Positions 54,333 through 63,009 of a stretch of DNA of 64,000 nt are shown in pieces. Positions within the stretch are counted from its first letter, which is position 1; the number at the start of each line of letters is the position of its first letter. A program made the position numbers and the translations under genes. The notes below the pieces were generated by a model. It did no database searches. It was not told where the DNA came from and saw nothing but the letters and a program-made list of their open reading frames with translations. The DNA lies in the NCBI GenBank assembly GCA_031363945.1, contig JANLVJ010000024.1, positions 18,956 to 82,955 of the forward strand, given 5' to 3'. This DNA comes from JANLVJ01 sp031363945. Its GTDB lineage: Bacteria; Bacteroidota; Bacteroidia; Sphingobacteriales; Sphingobacteriaceae.

Positions 54333-55516
54333 ACGAGCCAGACTGTATTCTGACCATTAATGCAGGCTCTTCAAGTATTAAGTTTGCCGTATACAGAATT
54401 CAAAAATTACCTGAGCCCCTAATGACAGGCGAATTCAAACAGGTTAATAGTAATAGTCCGGTTTTTACCTATACTGATATGCTAAAAGGGGTAGAAAAAT
54501 CAGTCCCAATTGAAATAAATGGGCAAACTGCTGTAATCGCTTATTTTATCTCATGGCTTAAAAAACAACTATTTTTTGATTCAATAGAAGCCATCGGGCA
54601 TAGAATAGTTCATGGTCTTGAGCATGCGGGGCCAGCCCTGGTTACTCCTGAGTTGCTGGCAGAATTACATATTATAGCCTTACTTGATCCAGAACATATG
54701 CCAGCTGGAATTAAACTCATTGAAGCATTTTTTCAGTTCAACGAGTCTATTACACAAATCGTGTGTTTTGACACTTCTTTTCATTTTACAATGCCAGCCA
54801 TTGCAAAATTACTGACCATACCCAGAAAATACCAGCTTAGGGGCCTTCGCAGATATGGTTTCCATGGGCTTTCTTACGCTTATTTACTGGGTCAGTTAGA
54901 AATTATTGCAGGTAAAGAGATAGCTATGGGCAAAGTCATCATTGCACATTTGGGAAGTGGGGCCAGTATGGTAGCAATCAGAGAAGGTTTACCACTGGAT
55001 ACCAGTATGGGATTTACCCCAACCTCTGGTCTGGTAATGAGTTCAAGAACTGGAGACCTTGATCCTGGGGTAGTCTCTTATCTGATGGCAAATGATCATA
55101 TAGATGCGGCTACTTTTTCACACCTCGTTAATCATGAATCAGGTTTACTCGGTGTTTCTGAAATCAGTGGCAATATGCAGGTACTTCAGAATAAAAAGAC
55201 TACAAACGAAAGAGCAGCAGAAGCCGTTGACCTTTTTTGTTATCAGTCAAAAAAGTATCTTGGTTCTCTGGCCGCAATTCTGGAAGGTGTTGATACCCTT
55301 ATTTTTTCAGGTGGAATTGGTGAAAATGACACTGCCGTTCGGGCATCGATTTGTTCTGGCCTTAATTTTCTTGGTATTGAACTTGATCCGAAGGCGAATG
55401 ATAAAAATAATCTTGTCATTTCTACCAAACACGCAGCTGTCACTGTTTATGTGATCAAGACCAATGAAGAAATAATGATCGCAAAATCTGTTGTTGAGAT
55501 TTTGACAAACTCTTAA
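54329..55516 (+). CDS. ackA: Acetate kinase
   Basis: This enzyme converts acetyl phosphate plus ADP to acetate plus ATP. It has 395 residues. ASKHA-fold motifs are present: CILTINAGSSSIKFAVY, IGHRIVHGLEHAG, VCFDTSFHFTMP, RYGFHGLSYAYL, IIAHLGSGASMVAI and FSGGIGENDTAVR. The ATG overlaps the HAD gene and the phosphoketolase starts 11 bases downstream. No phosphotransacetylase is seen nearby, which fits use of phosphoketolase-made acetyl phosphate. Confidence 0.96.
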   Translation: MNEPDCILTINAGSSSIKFAVYRIQKLPEPLMTGEFKQVNSNSPVFTYTDMLKGVEKSVPIEINGQTAVIAYFISWLKKQLFFDSIEAIGHRIVHGLEHAGPALVTPELLAELHIIALLDPEHMPAGIKLIEAFFQFNESITQIVCFDTSFHFTMPAIAKLLTIPRKYQLRGLRRYGFHGLSYAYLLGQLEIIAGKEIAMGKVIIAHLGSGASMVAIREGLPLDTSMGFTPTSGLVMSSRTGDLDPGVVSYLMANDHIDAATFSHLVNHESGLLGVSEISGNMQVLQNKKTTNERAAEAVDLFCYQSKKYLGSLAAILEGVDTLIFSGGIGENDTAVRASICSGLNFLGIELDPKANDKNNLVISTKHAAVTVYVIKTNEEIMIAKSVVEILTNS

Positions 55517-55527
55517 TGAAATAACTT

Positions 55528-57930
55528 ATGCTAACTGAGAATTCTATTCCCCCGGCTTTAAAAACGCTAAGCCCTGAATTAGTAGGCCTGATGACTAAAT
55601 ACTGGCATGCTGCTAACTACCTCTCTGTTGGCCAAATCTATTTATTAGCTAATCCCTTACTAAAAGAAAAGCTTGCAATTGAGCATATCAAACCCCGGCT
55701 TCTTGGTCATTGGGGCACAACCCCGGGCCTGAATTTTATTTATGTTCATCTCAACCGGCTTATTAAAGAACATGATCTGAATATGATTTATGTTACTGGC
55801 CCTGGTCATGGTGGGCCAGGTTTGGTTGCAAATACGTATCTGGAAGGTACATATAGCGAGTTCTATCCAGGTATTAATCAGGATGAAGGGGGAATGCACA
55901 AACTCTTCAAGCAATTTTCATTTCCCGGGGGTATTCCAAGTCATGTAGCACCTGAGACCCCAGGCTCTATCAATGAGGGTGGTGAACTGGGATATTCACT
56001 GGTACATGCTTACGGGGCGATATTAGATAATCCTGACCTGCTTGTTGCCTGTGTGATAGGTGATGGTGAGGCTGAGACCGGTGCCCTTGCCGCCAGCTGG
56101 CATTCCAATAAATTTATAAATCCAGTACATGATGGAGCGGTTCTTCCAATTTTGCACCTCAATGGGTATAAAATTGCTAACCCGACCGTACTTGCACGTA
56201 TCCCAGAGGATGAACTATCGAGCCTGTTAACTGGTTATGGCTATAAACCTTACTTTGTCACAGGAGATGATCCGGTTGTGATGCATCATTTACTTGCCTC
56301 AGCCCTTGAAAAGGTATTGGCAGAAATCAAAGAAATTCAGCATAAGGCCAGAACCGAGGGATTTAAGAAACGCCCGGTATGGCCAATGATCGTACTAAAA
56401 ACTCCGAAAGGCTGGACCGGACCCAAAATAGTGGATGGGAAGCAAATTGAAGGTACATGGAGGGCTCATCAGGTACCGGTTACAGATATGGCGACAAAAC
56501 CAGATCATATTGGCATACTTGAGGCTTGGATGAAAAGTTATAAACCGGCCGATCTTTTTGACGATACTGGAAAACTGCTGCCCGAAATTGCCGGTCTTGC
56601 ACCAACTGGTTTAAGTCGTATGGGAGCAAATCCACATGCCAATGGGGGGGCTTTAAAAAAGGATCTTCAATTACCAGATTTTAGAAATTACGCCATTGTT
56701 ATCAAAGTGCCGGGTACTGTAACTGCTGAGTCAACGGTTGTCATGGGTATTTTTCTCAGAGATATAATGCAACTAAACTGGGATAAACGAAATTTCAGGG
56801 TTTTTGGGCCAGATGAAACAGCTTCGAATCGTTTAGGCCATTTATTTGACCTGACAGACCGGACTTCAACAGCTGAAATATTACCTACAGATGATCATAT
56901 ATCACCTGATGGCCGGGTAATGGAAGTATTGAGTGAGCATTTATGTCAAGGCTGGCTTGAAGGATACCTTCTTACAGGCAGACACGGACTCTTTTCATGC
57001 TATGAAGCATTTGTTCAGATTGTCGACTCAATGTTTAACCAGCATGCCAAATGGTTAAAAGTATGCCATAAAATACCTTGGCGCATGCCCATTGCATCAC
57101 TGAATTACCTGCTTACTTCTCATGTCTGGAGACAGGATCACAATGGAAACAGTCATCAGGATCCGGGTTTTCTTGATATTGTAGCAAATAAAACAGCTGA
57201 TATTATCCGTATTTATCTTCCACCTGATGCAAATACGCTGTTATCAGTTACAGATCATTGTCTGAGAAGTACAAATTATATAAATGTTATTGTTGCAGGG
57301 AAACAGCCTGAGCTGCAATGGCTAGATATGGACTCGGCCATCAAACATTGTACGGCAGGGCTTGGTATCTGGAAATGGGCCAGCAATGATGAGGGCTTTG
57401 AACCAGACGTTGTCATGGCCTGCGCGGGTGATGTGCCAACTCTTGAAACGATTGCAGCCGTGCAGCTCATTAGAGCCCATTTGCCTGAATTAAAAGTTCG
57501 GGTGGTAAATGTCGTTGACCTGATGACCCTGCAACCTCAATCAGAGCATCCTCATGGTTTGCACGACAAGGATTTTGATTTACTGTTCACGAAAAACAAA
57601 CCCATCATTTTTGCATTTCATGGATATCCACTTTTGATTCATCGTCTTACCTATCGTAGAACGAATCATGCAAATCTTCATGTAAGAGGTTACAAAGGTG
57701 AGGGCACGACAACAACCCCATTTGATATGGTTGTATTAAATGATCTTGATCGTTTTCACCTCGTTTCAGATGTAATTGATCGTCTGCCCCAGTTGGGTGC
57801 AAAAGGTGCGTATGTCAAACAGGCAATGCGCGATAAACTCCTCGATCATAAGGCATACGTGCAGTCTAGAGGTGAAGATATGCCAGAGATACAGGAATGG
57901 AAATGGACAGTCTCGGAAAGGAAGGTTTAA
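55528..57930 (+). CDS. xfp: Phosphoketolase (xylulose-5-P/fructose-6-P)
   Basis: This thiamine-diphosphate enzyme splits xylulose-5-phosphate or fructose-6-phosphate with phosphate into acetyl phosphate and an aldose phosphate. At 800 residues it has the family's full length. Signatures are LGHWGTTPGLNFIYVHLNRL near 49, YVTGPGHGGPGLVANTYLEG near 90, the cofactor motif CVIGDGEAETGALAASWHSN near 175-194, FGPDETASNRL near 428, and ENRH-region TSHVWRQDHNGNSHQDPGF near 531. Preference for the C5 or C6 substrate cannot be told from sequence by eye. It is followed 13 bases later by an SDR gene. Confidence 0.95.
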   Translation: MLTENSIPPALKTLSPELVGLMTKYWHAANYLSVGQIYLLANPLLKEKLAIEHIKPRLLGHWGTTPGLNFIYVHLNRLIKEHDLNMIYVTGPGHGGPGLVANTYLEGTYSEFYPGINQDEGGMHKLFKQFSFPGGIPSHVAPETPGSINEGGELGYSLVHAYGAILDNPDLLVACVIGDGEAETGALAASWHSNKFINPVHDGAVLPILHLNGYKIANPTVLARIPEDELSSLLTGYGYKPYFVTGDDPVVMHHLLASALEKVLAEIKEIQHKARTEGFKKRPVWPMIVLKTPKGWTGPKIVDGKQIEGTWRAHQVPVTDMATKPDHIGILEAWMKSYKPADLFDDTGKLLPEIAGLAPTGLSRMGANPHANGGALKKDLQLPDFRNYAIVIKVPGTVTAESTVVMGIFLRDIMQLNWDKRNFRVFGPDETASNRLGHLFDLTDRTSTAEILPTDDHISPDGRVMEVLSEHLCQGWLEGYLLTGRHGLFSCYEAFVQIVDSMFNQHAKWLKVCHKIPWRMPIASLNYLLTSHVWRQDHNGNSHQDPGFLDIVANKTADIIRIYLPPDANTLLSVTDHCLRSTNYINVIVAGKQPELQWLDMDSAIKHCTAGLGIWKWASNDEGFEPDVVMACAGDVPTLETIAAVQLIRAHLPELKVRVVNVVDLMTLQPQSEHPHGLHDKDFDLLFTKNKPIIFAFHGYPLLIHRLTYRRTNHANLHVRGYKGEGTTTTPFDMVVLNDLDRFHLVSDVIDRLPQLGAKGAYVKQAMRDKLLDHKAYVQSRGEDMPEIQEWKWTVSERKV

Positions 57931-57943
57931 AGTAAATACGTAA

Positions 57944-58807
57944 ATGCTAAAAAAAACAGTAGTTATTACCGGAACCTCAACAGGAATCGGGCGTGCAACC
58001 GTCGAGCTATTTTCAAGTAAGGGCTGGCGTGTCGCTGCCACTATGCGCAGTCCAGAAAATGAGCAGATATTAAATTTATTACCCGGAGTCACTTTATTTA
58101 AACTTGATATTACCGATCACGAGCAGATCAATGTTTGTAGCAAACTTATTCTTGCTGAATACGGACAAATTGATGTACTCATAAATAATGCAGGTTATGC
58201 ACTGCTCGGCCCTATGGAAACAGCTACTCCTGGGCAGATTCACCGACAGTTTGAAACGAACGTTTTTGGCCCTATAGCATTAATCAATGCATTTTTGCCT
58301 TCATTTCGGAAACAAGGTTCCGGAGCTATCATTAATATTTCTTCAATCGGAGGCAGGATTGCTTTTCCACTGTATAGTATTTACCATGGTACAAAATGGG
58401 CCCTCGAGGGTATCTCTGAAAGTTTATACACTGAAATGAAACCATTTGGTATAAAAGTTCGTCTGATCGAGCCTGGAAGTATTAAAACTGATTTTAATTC
58501 TAGATCACAGGATCATACTGATTTAGAAAATTTTCCAGAATACAGGGCTTATACTGAGACAGTAAGTAGAAATATACTCGAAGCCAGCTCGGGTAAATTA
58601 ACGGGCTCGGCAGCTGAGGTAGCCCTGACCATCTTTAAAGCAGCAACAGATAAAGGTGCCAGGCTTAGATATCCAACAGGTGGAAATGCTGGTCTTTTAT
58701 TGCTTTTACGGAGGTTGCTGGGTGACCGCCCAATTATTGCCTTTGGAAAGCTATTACTCGAGCGCAATGGACGTAAACTATTATCAGATCGTAAATTTGT
58801 ACAATAA
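57944..58807 (+). CDS. Short-chain dehydrogenase/reductase
   Basis: This NAD(P)-dependent oxidoreductase of the classical SDR type has 287 residues. The cofactor motif TGTSTGIGRATVEL lies near 8-21, DVLINNAGYALLG near 78-90, the catalytic serine in INISSIGG near 134, and the YxxxK pair in YHGTKWALEG near 148-152. The C-terminus is a longer substrate cap seen in 17-beta-HSD-like and fatty-aldehyde members. Substrate unknown. It is the last gene of the fbaB-HAD-ackA-xfp run. Confidence 0.92.
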   Translation: MLKKTVVITGTSTGIGRATVELFSSKGWRVAATMRSPENEQILNLLPGVTLFKLDITDHEQINVCSKLILAEYGQIDVLINNAGYALLGPMETATPGQIHRQFETNVFGPIALINAFLPSFRKQGSGAIINISSIGGRIAFPLYSIYHGTKWALEGISESLYTEMKPFGIKVRLIEPGSIKTDFNSRSQDHTDLENFPEYRAYTETVSRNILEASSGKLTGSAAEVALTIFKAATDKGARLRYPTGGNAGLLLLLRRLLGDRPIIAFGKLLLERNGRKLLSDRKFVQ

Positions 58808-58974
58808 GAAAGTGGGGGTAATCAGTTGAACTAATTTCTTACTGAATTTCTAAACCCATAGTACCTGACTACTACTGGTAGAACAGGTTAAAGTTCATCT
58901 CTATAGTATCACTCACTTTCAAGGCTCAAGCCCAAACTGAGGGGCTGTAATATTATATTCGGTAGCTGGTCTGA

Positions 58975-59301
58975 CTATACGTTACAGAGATTATTGTCAA
59001 TAAGCCGAAAGTGGTTAATATGATTGCACTTCCAGGCGGATTTGGTACAATGGAAGAATATTTTGAAATGCTGACCTGGGGGCAATTGGGACTTCATAAG
59101 AAACCAATTGCGCTTTTAAACACGTATAATTTTTACGATCCGCTTTTAGCGCTTGCCGATTCTATGGTTGGTGCAGGATTTTTAAAGCAGGAAAACAGAA
59201 ATTTAATGCTCTCAGCAAATGAGATTCCAGTATTAATAGAAATGATGCAATCCTATAATCTACCCACTATCACTAATTGGCTTAAAAATGGAGAGCAATA
59301 G
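58975..59301 (+). pseudogene. 5'-truncated LOG-family gene remnant
   Basis: The reading frame from 58975 (just after a stop codon) gives the C-terminal half of a LOG (Lonely Guy, cytokinin riboside 5'-monophosphate phosphoribohydrolase) protein: IALPGGFGTMEEYFEML, LGLHKKPIALLN and later helices. The PGGxGTxxE active motif is present. About the first 95 residues of the family, with the nucleotide-binding N-terminus, are missing, and the conserved RK upstream of the motif is lost. The 170 bases upstream show no recognisable remainder. A GTG at 59011 could start a 96-residue product, but it should lack activity. Confidence 0.7.
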
Positions 59302-59305
59302 TGCT

Positions 59306-60385
59306 TTATTTTATTGGTCTGAAATGAGCTCTTTCATATTGATCAGGCCACTTGACTTCCTGTTTAAGAATATGTGCTGCTCTGAGTGGGAAATAGGGGT
59401 CTCTCAAAAGCTCACGGGCAAGAAATACCAGGTCTGCTTCTTCCTTTTCTATAATAAGATTAGCCTGTTGGGGTTCTGTAATCAGGCCAACTGCTCCAGT
59501 AGGTATTGCTGATTGTCTGCGAACAGTTGCAGCAAATTCAACCTGATAACCAGGCTTTATTGTAATTTTCTGATGGGCAGAATTGCCGCCTGACGAACAA
59601 TCAAGCAGGTCAATACCTGCTTCTTTTAAAATATGCCCAAGTTTTACAGAATCGTCAATTGACCACCCACCATCTACCCATTCTACTGCAGAAATACGAA
59701 CGAACAGGGGAAGGTCATCAGGCCAGACTTCTTTTACGGCTGTTGTAATTTCGAGCAATAAGCGGATTCTGTTTTCGAATGATCCCCCATACTTGTCTAC
59801 CCGTTTATTGCTCATTGGAGACATAAATTCATTAATCAGATAACCATGAGCAGCATGCAATTCAATGACTTTGAAGCCTGCTTTTAATGATCTTAATGCT
59901 GCGAGCCTGAAATCTGTAATTACTTTTTCAATGCCGTTCTGATCTAATTCTAAGGGAGGTTCCGTATCGGTATTAAAGGGTATGGCTGTAGGCGCAAAAT
60001 TATGCCAACCATTTGTATTTGCTGCTGGTATTTGTTTGCCCCCATTCCAAGGCTGTTCTGAGCTCGCTTTTCTTCCAGCATGACCTAATTGTATGCCAGG
60101 TACAGCATGCTGGGCAGAAATAAATGAAGTTATTTGTTGTAATTTCTCGATATGCTCATCTTTCCAGATTCCGAGATCTGCAAAAGAAATTCTGCCTTCG
60201 GGAGATACTGCTGCCGCCTCGGTAAAAATAAGTCCTGCACCTCCAACAGCTCTTGTTCCCAGATGAACCAAATGCCAGTCGTTCGCAAAACCATCAACCG
60301 ACGAATATTCACACATAGGAGAAGTAACAATTCGGTTTTTTAATTCTACTGATTTAATTTTAAGCGAAGAAAATAAATTTGGCAT
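59306..60385 (-). CDS. Old Yellow Enzyme, YqjM/NamA-type ene-reductase
   Basis: This FMN oxidoreductase of 359 residues reduces activated C=C bonds with NAD(P)H. Family features are LKNRIVTSPMCEYSS with the YqjM-class cysteine, GLIFTEAAAVSPEGR, IQLGHAGRKASS with the substrate-binding histidine, ELHAAHGYLINEFMSP with the active-site residues, NRVD-type NKRVDKYGGSFENR and the C-terminal LLRDPYFPLRAAH. It is monocistronic and converges on the LOG remnant with a 4-base gap. Natural substrate unknown. Confidence 0.93.
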   Translation of the reverse strand: MPNLFSSLKIKSVELKNRIVTSPMCEYSSVDGFANDWHLVHLGTRAVGGAGLIFTEAAAVSPEGRISFADLGIWKDEHIEKLQQITSFISAQHAVPGIQLGHAGRKASSEQPWNGGKQIPAANTNGWHNFAPTAIPFNTDTEPPLELDQNGIEKVITDFRLAALRSLKAGFKVIELHAAHGYLINEFMSPMSNKRVDKYGGSFENRIRLLLEITTAVKEVWPDDLPLFVRISAVEWVDGGWSIDDSVKLGHILKEAGIDLLDCSSGGNSAHQKITIKPGYQVEFAATVRRQSAIPTGAVGLITEPQQANLIIEKEEADLVFLARELLRDPYFPLRAAHILKQEVKWPDQYERAHFRPIK

Positions 60386-60497
60386 ATAGGTAATTTACAG
60401 ATGCGTGATAAATCTGGTAATTAAGCTTATTTTGAATGTTAATTACAAATGCAATCTAACGTATTAATATTAATGTTTAAACATCTATTCTGTAAAA

Positions 60498-60887
60498 ATG
60501 CTGAGATTAAATAGCGTTCACCATATTGCCATTATTTGTCATGATTATTTAAGGTCGAAAGCCTTTTATACAGAAATTTTAGGGTTGACAATCTTACGCG
60601 AAACTTATCGAACCCAGCGAAAGTCTTTTAAACTTGACTTGTGTCTGAATGGAATTTATGTCATAGAACTTTTCTCTTTTCCTGATCATGTTTCAAGACC
60701 TTCAAGACCAGAGGCCCTAGGTTTGCGCCATCTGGCTTTTGCTGTCAATAACATAGAGAAAGAAATTGAATTCTTGAACCACGCCGGAATTCAAACAGAA
60801 CCAGTCAGGGTTGATGAATTAACAGGTAGGCGATTTACCTTTTTTGAAGATCCTGATCATCTTCCTCTTGAGCTGTATGAAGAATAA
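60498..60887 (+). CDS. VOC-family glyoxalase-like protein
   Basis: This 129-residue protein is a single vicinal-oxygen-chelate unit with two beta-alpha-beta-beta-beta modules. VHHIAIICHDYLRSKAFYTEILGL gives the first metal histidine near residue 8, LRHLAFAVNNIEKEIEFL the next near 75, and FFEDPDHLPLELYE the C-terminal acidic ligand near 126. It resembles YaeR and other glyoxalase/bleomycin-resistance proteins. Substrate is unknown. Divergent from the Old Yellow Enzyme gene. Confidence 0.88.
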   Translation: MLRLNSVHHIAIICHDYLRSKAFYTEILGLTILRETYRTQRKSFKLDLCLNGIYVIELFSFPDHVSRPSRPEALGLRHLAFAVNNIEKEIEFLNHAGIQTEPVRVDELTGRRFTFFEDPDHLPLELYEE

Positions 60888-61129
60888 AAAGGAAACCAGA
60901 AGCTAGTGGCTGTTGTTAGTAAACATGCAAATATGTGTTGTACCAATAAATTGTTTGCAACCGACATAGAACTAAACGATAAATAGGGACTAATAAACAT
61001 AACCTTATCAATGAGTCTTTAATTTTTATAGAGAGTGTATAATTTGGATAATTTGTAATCATTAAAAAAGATCGGGAAGAAAAAATAGTTCGATAAGGTT
61101 TCTAATAGTGCACTAAATCTTTTATTTTA

Positions 61130-61879
61130 TCATATTGATTGATGGAAAAGGAATTTGTATTCGGGCACGTTATCAGTAAGGGCGTCCTTGGTTAAAGCAA
61201 TTGAGTTTGAATTCAGGTTGACTGTTCCAAATATGGTCCATAGCTTACCTGTTGTATTTGCTTTTTTATTTAAGGTGATATTAAATTTGGAAATTACATT
61301 ACCAATAAAATAGGAGTAAGATCCGATAGTAGCATCAGAAACTTCCCAGTAAATATTGTGACCAACACCACCACTCGACATGGTAATTTTAGAGAATGTT
61401 GAAGTTGTCAGACTACCATGCACCTGAAAAATATAAATCGCATTTTTATTCCCGTGATCATTTAATTTTAAGGTTCCCGTTAGTTTTGCATTGCTGTCAA
61501 AAGTGTAAACTCCAGGGCCAAGAGTTAAGACATCTTTACCTAAAACTTTACCCGTTAAGTTGTTTCCGGATTTACTCTGTTTAGAGGCAAGTTCTCCGAA
61601 AATTTTTCCTACCCCAGTGAGTGATATACCATTAATCAATGAACCGTCTTTGATCAAACCTGGACCTTTTGAATCTGGAGAATTTGTAAAACCAGCAATA
61701 TCCAGCAATGCCTCTACATCACCTGAAATAATTGTTTTACCGGTATTTTCGATGCCACGATCTGAAATAACTGAATAATGTGCAAGATCGCCAAGTAAAG
61801 GTAAGGTTTGAGCGGGCAGGGTATCCCATGAACAGGTAGAAACAGCGAACAAGAAGACTATTGATGAATATACTTTCAT
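61130..61879 (-). CDS. DUF3494 ice-binding-like secreted protein
   Basis: This 249-residue exported protein has a signal peptide (VYSSIVFLFAVSTCSWDTLPAQT) and a DUF3494 beta-helix domain from about residue 28 to 232. Family features include YSVISDRGIENTGKTIISGDV, LGPGVYTFDSNAKLTGTLKL, NAIYIFQVHGSLTTST and HNIYWEVSDATIGSYSYFIG. Members bind ice or surfaces and are common in cold-habitat microbes, though some have adhesin roles. The C-terminus ends in a short tail without an obvious T9SS sorting domain. A 14-bp palindrome lies 10 bases upstream of the ATG. Confidence 0.88.
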   Translation of the reverse strand: MKVYSSIVFLFAVSTCSWDTLPAQTLPLLGDLAHYSVISDRGIENTGKTIISGDVEALLDIAGFTNSPDSKGPGLIKDGSLINGISLTGVGKIFGELASKQSKSGNNLTGKVLGKDVLTLGPGVYTFDSNAKLTGTLKLNDHGNKNAIYIFQVHGSLTTSTFSKITMSSGGVGHNIYWEVSDATIGSYSYFIGNVISKFNITLNKKANTTGKLWTIFGTVNLNSNSIALTKDALTDNVPEYKFLFHQSI

Positions 61880-62220
61880 TCTGAAATTATTAGTATACTA
61901 ATTAGGATAGTGCAACACGTCTAGCTTATTTTTTTAGATTTTTCCTGCATAAAAGCAGTTACTTAAATAAATAAGCTTTTGTGTATTTAGATTGTAAATA
62001 TAATTAATATTGCTTATCAATATTGTAATATTAAGGTAGTTTAGCTAAAAACTTTGTTGATTTGCAGTATTAGCTGGCAGCCTAAAGTTTTATTTTTTTT
62101 GTTTTTTAAAATGATTTTTATCTAAATGTAAATAAGAAGGTACTAGGGTATTATTACTGATATTTATTATCTTTATTAATCTTACAATTGTTACATTAGT
62201 TTTTTAAAACCCAACTCTAA
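61880..62220. other. AT-rich divergent region with inverted repeats
   Basis: This 341-base gap is strongly AT-rich. It contains a perfect 14-bp palindrome ATTAGTATACTAAT (61889-61902). A larger inverted repeat AGCTTATTT/AAATAAGCT (61923-61931 and 61969-61977) encloses a small CTGC/GCAG hairpin. A TATCTTTA near 62169 may be part of the lipoprotein promoter. No coding frame is supported. Confidence 0.5.
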
Positions 62221-62994
62221 ATGGTAAACAAAAAATACTTTTTTTTGTTAGGCGCATGCCTACTCTTAACCACAGCCTGCAAAAAATACCCGCAGACAAA
62301 TAGTCTATCAGGTTCTGTTTATGGCCCTGTAGCTCAGCTTGCCAATGGCACAGTAAAATCATTTGTTGTACTAGATAATTATGGTAAAATGTTAACACTT
62401 GGAGTGCGTATTTCTGCTGCTGCATTGGTTAATCTTCCTGCAGACTCTACAAAGATGTGGTCATACTCCATTGATTTGCCAGTCCAGGCTCAAAATGCTG
62501 GGTTTGATCATATACAGTTAGATTGGAATCCAATAGGGCACGATCCCAAACCAATATATGGATTACCACATTTTGACTGCCATTTCTCTAAGATCACAAA
62601 GGCATTTCAGGCTGGTATTATGGCAGGAACAGATACGATGACTATACCCGCCAGGTACTTGGCTCCTGATTACGTTTCAAATAAAATGATTGTTCCCGGT
62701 ATGGGAGTTCATTATGCTGACTCAAAAGCTCCTGAATTTACAGGTCAAAAGTTTACAGCTACATATATTTATGGGTTTTACAAGGCGAATTTAATTTTTC
62801 TTGAACCTATGGTCACAGCGGCCTTTTTACTGAGTAATCCTGATTATAAGATTCAGATTAAACAGCCGGCTTCATTTCAATCCGCTGATTATTATCCGAC
62901 CATTACCCATATTTATTATGATGCAATGACAAAAGAATATGTTATTGCCTTAGAAGGCATGGCTCTAAAGATCAGCGATCATCCCACTTTATAG
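62221..62994 (+). CDS. Lipoprotein, possible DUF5602/TTHB210-like domain
   Basis: This 257-residue exported lipoprotein has a signal with lipobox LLLTTAC at residues 14-20 and mature start CKKYPQT. The body carries VKSFVVLDNYGKMLTLGVRISAAALVNLP in pieces near 40-68, a GLPHFDCHFSKIT segment near 118-130 that suggests a metal or DUF5602-type site, and a C-terminal beta region. The assignment to the DUF5602/TTHB210-like family is from memory and tentative. Function unknown. It converges on the MFS gene with a 15-base gap. Confidence 0.65.
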   Translation: MVNKKYFFLLGACLLLTTACKKYPQTNSLSGSVYGPVAQLANGTVKSFVVLDNYGKMLTLGVRISAAALVNLPADSTKMWSYSIDLPVQAQNAGFDHIQLDWNPIGHDPKPIYGLPHFDCHFSKITKAFQAGIMAGTDTMTIPARYLAPDYVSNKMIVPGMGVHYADSKAPEFTGQKFTATYIYGFYKANLIFLEPMVTAAFLLSNPDYKIQIKQPASFQSADYYPTITHIYYDAMTKEYVIALEGMALKISDHPTL

Positions 62995-63009
62995 CCTTTT
63001 AAAGCTTTT

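Noticed and set aside
55104..55454. A 116-codon same-strand frame within ackA
   Set aside because: Lies in another frame inside an intact acetate kinase gene and has no recognisable motif.
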